A stretch of DNA of 64,000 nucleotides from Thermopetrobacter sp. TC1. GTDB lineage: Bacteria > Pseudomonadota > Alphaproteobacteria > Rhizobiales > Aestuariivirgaceae. Position numbers and translations under genes: made by a program. The notes beneath the pieces are model-generated. The model was not told the origin of the DNA. It did not search any database and saw nothing but the letters and a program-made list of their open reading frames with translations. Positions 61,625 to 64,000 of the stretch are shown here, piece after piece; position 1 is the stretch's first letter, and each line of letters begins with the position of its first letter. The stretch covers positions 227,384-291,383 of the forward strand of contig NZ_KN050828.1 in assembly GCF_000746275.1 (NCBI RefSeq), written 5' to 3'.

Positions 61625-62194
61625 ATGAGCGGGAAAGACTGGAAATCGTTATTGCCGAAAATTGCGCGCATGGCCATTGCCGATGCCTTTGGCGCGGGGC
61701 TCCTGACGCAGGAGAAGATCGCGGCGCTCCTTGCCGAATATCCTGAACTGGCCGAAAAGCGCGCAACATTCGTCACACTGCACAAACATGGCCGCTTGCG
61801 CGGCTGCATCGGCTCGATCCTGCCGGTGCGTCCGCTGATCGAGGACGTGATTCACAATGCGCGGGCGGCCGCTTTTGAGGATTCGCGCTTTCCGCCCTTG
61901 CAGCCGGAAGAGCTTGACGAGATCGATATCGAAATCTCGCTGCTGACGGTGCCGCAGCCGCTGTCTTATGAGGATGAAGCCGATCTGCGGCGCAAGATCC
62001 GCCCGGGCGTGGATGGCGTCATCATTCGGCTAGATGGCCGGCAGGCGACTTTTCTGCCCTCCGTGTGGGAACAGCTGCCGGATTTCGATCGTTTCTTCGC
62101 CCATCTGTGCTTGAAGGCCGGCCTGCCTGCCGACTGCCTGCGCCTGCATCCGGATGTGCACGTCTATCAGGCGGAAAAAATCACCGAAGCCTGA
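61625..62194 (+). CDS. AMMECR1-domain protein
   Basis: A 189-residue protein matching the AMMECR1 family: FVTLHKHGRLRGCIGSILPV with the conserved LRGCIG, then IEDVIHNARAAAFEDSRFPP, EISLLTVPQPLSYEDEADL and IRPGVDGVIIRLDGRQATFL. In many prokaryotes AMMECR1 is linked to Memo-like and radical-SAM proteins (AmmeMemoRadiSam); those genes are not next to this one. The role is unknown. The ATG at 61625 is preferred over upstream in-frame starts because the family begins about here. Confidence 0.88.
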   Translation: MSGKDWKSLLPKIARMAIADAFGAGLLTQEKIAALLAEYPELAEKRATFVTLHKHGRLRGCIGSILPVRPLIEDVIHNARAAAFEDSRFPPLQPEELDEIDIEISLLTVPQPLSYEDEADLRRKIRPGVDGVIIRLDGRQATFLPSVWEQLPDFDRFFAHLCLKAGLPADCLRLHPDVHVYQAEKITEA

Positions 62195-62246
62195 TGCGCG
62201 TTGGCGCAGGGGAAATCGTGCAATCGGCGTGATCATGAAAACACGA

Positions 62247-62270
62247 ACGCCCGTCCGCAGGGACGGGCGT
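62247..62270. terminator. Stem-loop between AMMECR1 and IalB-family genes
   Basis: ACGCCCGTCC (62247-62256) pairs perfectly with GGACGGGCGT (62261-62270) around GCAG. On the minus strand TCGTGTTTTC follows; on the plus strand a T6 run comes only about 15 nt later. Probably a shared terminator of the two convergent genes. Confidence 0.6.
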
Positions 62271-62303
62271 GAAATTCTGCGTGTCTTTTTTAAGTTCACG
62301 AGA

Positions 62304-62999
62304 TCACTTGCTCACCTCGTCCAGCTTTTTCATGGCGGCGGAAAAGCCCTTGAGGTCGAACACGAGAGGCAGCCCCCGGCCCGGGGCGGCATAATAGATG
62401 AACTTGGCCTTCTTGCCCTTCTTCAAGCGATCGATGGTTTCCTTGCGGGTTTCCGCCATGGAATCACAGAAAATGGGATTGCAGGACAGGAACGGCGCGC
62501 GGGAGACCGGCTTGCCATCGATTTCCAGGCCGATGCCGGTCGGCAGGTACACGCCCAGGGGCGCGCGCATGTCGATCATGTAAACGGAACGCACCTTGCC
62601 GTCCGGTCCCTTGCCCTTGACCTTGAAGATGAAAATGGAAAGCGTGACATTCTTGAGCTTGGGATCACGCTGAGTGGCCTGAACATAGCAGACTTTTTTG
62701 CCCGCCTTGGCACCCCCCTTGGCCGGCGCGGGGGGCTGCTCGCACTTCACCCGCCAGATTCCGTATTCGGCGATGACTTCCGCCAGCGGCTTTCTGGGGG
62801 CTGCAGGCACGCCGCTGGCGGCGCGCGGCGGCTTCACGCGCGGGCCAAAGGGCGTGACAGGAAGAGGCGCCTGCATTGTTTCCGCCTGTTGAGGCTTGGC
62901 CTTTTGCGCCATGACCGGATGGGCAATGCTGCCGATGACAAACGCGAAACCCGCGATTGCCGGAAGAACTCGATGCACGAAACGGCCGGGGGTGTTCAT
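62304..62999 (-). CDS. IalB-family (invasion-associated locus B) secreted protein
   Basis: A 231-residue precursor. Signal peptide about 1-31 (FVHRVLPAIAGFAFVIGSIA then HPVMA/QKAK), a Pro/Ala-rich linker (about 32-78), then an IalB domain with GIWRVKCEQPPAP, KKVCYVQATQRDPK, DMRAPLGVYLPTGIGLEIDG and FLSCNPIFCDSMAETRK. Four conserved cysteines are present. Found widely in alphaproteobacteria, including non-pathogens, so invasion is not implied. The ATG at 62999 follows GAGGGAG; the frame is open further upstream without family features. Confidence 0.88.
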   Translation of the reverse strand: MNTPGRFVHRVLPAIAGFAFVIGSIAHPVMAQKAKPQQAETMQAPLPVTPFGPRVKPPRAASGVPAAPRKPLAEVIAEYGIWRVKCEQPPAPAKGGAKAGKKVCYVQATQRDPKLKNVTLSIFIFKVKGKGPDGKVRSVYMIDMRAPLGVYLPTGIGLEIDGKPVSRAPFLSCNPIFCDSMAETRKETIDRLKKGKKAKFIYYAAPGRGLPLVFDLKGFSAAMKKLDEVSK

Positions 63000-63290
63000 G
63001 ACGACTTGGTGCTCCCTCGATTGATCGACTTTGCAGCTAAGCTGTTTCATGGTGCGGAAGGGTCGGTTTCGAGACTTAGCCGTATTCACCGCTTCCGTCC
63101 AGAAGGCGTTGCTCCGGAGCGATTCATTTCCGCCCCGCCAAGCCGGGCATGGCGGGCAAATGGGGCCAAAATCCGTCAAGCGCGGGAAAATGCACTTTCT
63201 TGTGTCGCCGGTGGCCCTTGCACGAAAGACATTCCTTGCTTCATAACAGCCGCGAAAGGTGCGGCGGTTTCTGACACGGACAAGGCAGAC

Positions 63291-64000
63291 ATGCGATATA
63301 TCTCCACCCGCGGCGGCGATCGCGACCGCAGCTTCGAGGATGTCCTCCTTGCCGGCCTGGCCCCGGACGGAGGGCTTTACGTGCCCGAGCACTGGCCGGT
63401 TCTTTCCCCGGATGACTGGCGGAGCCTGCGCAACCGGGACTGGTCGGAGGTGGCCGTGGCCGTCATGCGGCCCTTCATGGGGGATTTCCTGCCCGAGGCG
63501 GCACTTGGCCAGCTCATCGCAGAAGCGGCCGGCACGTTCAATCATGCCGCCGTCACGCCACTCAAGCAGCTTGACGATTCCTTATGGCTCCTGGAGTTGT
63601 TTCACGGGCCCACGCTGGCGTTCAAGGATGTGGCCATGCAGATCCTGGCCCGCCTGATGGATATCGCGCTTGAGCGCCGCGGCGAGAAGGTGACGATCAT
63701 CGGAGCCACATCCGGAGACACGGGCTCTGCCGCCATTGAGGCCTTCCGGCATTCCAGACACGTGGAGATCTTCATCCTGCATCCGCATGGACGCGTCTCG
63801 GAGGTGCAGCGCCGGCAGATGACCACCGTTCATTCGCCCAACGTGCACAACATCGCCATTGAGGGCGATTTCGACGACTGTCAGGCGTTGGTGAAGGCCA
63901 TGTTCAACGACCAGCCGTTCCGCACACGCATGCGCCTGGCCGGGGTGAATTCCATCAACTGGGCGCGGATCCTGGCGCAGGTCATCTATTACGCCACCGC
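63291..64000 (+). CDS. thrC: Threonine synthase, 3' end beyond window
   Basis: PLP enzyme that converts O-phosphohomoserine to threonine. The first 236 codons are visible and the frame is open to the end of the window. MRYISTRGGDRDRSFEDVLL, AGLAPDGGLYVPEHWP, FHGPTLAFKDVAMQ with the PLP lysine K112, and GATSGDTGSAAIEAF are diagnostic of ThrC. The spacer upstream (63000-63290) contains no recognised gene. The opposite-strand open frames over this region are shadows. Confidence 0.95.
   Translation, partial: MRYISTRGGDRDRSFEDVLLAGLAPDGGLYVPEHWPVLSPDDWRSLRNRDWSEVAVAVMRPFMGDFLPEAALGQLIAEAAGTFNHAAVTPLKQLDDSLWLLELFHGPTLAFKDVAMQILARLMDIALERRGEKVTIIGATSGDTGSAAIEAFRHSRHVEIFILHPHGRVSEVQRRQMTTVHSPNVHNIAIEGDFDDCQALVKAMFNDQPFRTRMRLAGVNSINWARILAQVIYYAT

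Overview
The window is about 64 kb of GC-rich chromosomal DNA from an alphaproteobacterium. Support comes from gene content: a fbcFBH-type petABC cytochrome bc1 operon, an alphaproteobacterial-style Tad/Cpa pilus locus, an Hda-like DnaA paralogue with a QLIFDL clamp motif, an IalB-family protein, and a dnaK promoter of the alphaproteobacterial sigma-32 type. The genus cannot be named from the sequence. No rRNA, tRNA, CRISPR array, prophage or intact insertion sequence was seen. Two genes run off the ends: a DUF2066 protein at the left and thrC at the right.

Layout. 0-7 kb: DUF2066 tail, a 0.9-kb hairpin- and repeat-rich intergenic island, dnaJ and dnaK, alkB, an EI24/CysZ-like membrane protein and a small secreted protein. 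7-10.2 kb: the bc1 operon. 10.4-18.3 kb: a DUF922 putative protease, cold-shock protein, flavin-binding PNPOx-like protein, M20 dipeptidase, an SLC13 transporter followed by a universal stress protein, MTA phosphorylase and a secreted pentapeptide-repeat protein. 18.7-20 kb: type I sulfide:quinone oxidoreductase. 20-32.2 kb: Tad (Flp) pilus locus. Its machinery is on the minus strand and the 57-residue Flp pilin is divergent on the plus strand behind an AT-rich 700-bp spacer. 32.3-38.7 kb: NlpC/P60, MarR, gltX, CDP-alcohol phosphatidyltransferase, AI-2E permease, hda and ispE, the last three chained by 4-nt overlaps. 39-56 kb: a transport-rich region with a lone Liv-type binding protein, a SNase-moaE pair, a livH-livM-livG set without livF, a complete dipeptide ABC operon, and a second liv set (livH-livM-livG-livF plus a DUF6867-like protein) without a binding protein. 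Between the dipeptide operon and the second liv set lie a MITE-like repeat, an AT-richer protein of unknown function and a bacteriohemerythrin. 56.5-64 kb: a cupin-like protein that seems to have lost its metal ligands, an EamA transporter, a one-helix membrane peptide, an apparent antitoxin-toxin fusion, trkH, a nitroreductase, an AMMECR1 protein, an IalB-family protein and thrC.

How the genes fit together. SQR can feed sulfide electrons into quinone, and the bc1 complex re-oxidises quinol, so the two modules are compatible with sulfide-supported respiration. The several peptide and amino-acid ABC systems with the M20 dipeptidase suggest use of peptides. The Tad pilus suggests surface attachment.

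The least explained parts are the serial-hairpin island (853-1177), the inverted-repeat element present at 1323-1427 and 50033-50159, the one-gene antitoxin-toxin fusion (58438-58956), the ligand-less cupin (56528-57118) and the unknown signal-peptide/one-helix protein (50248-51090). No large, clearly new multi-gene system was recognised.
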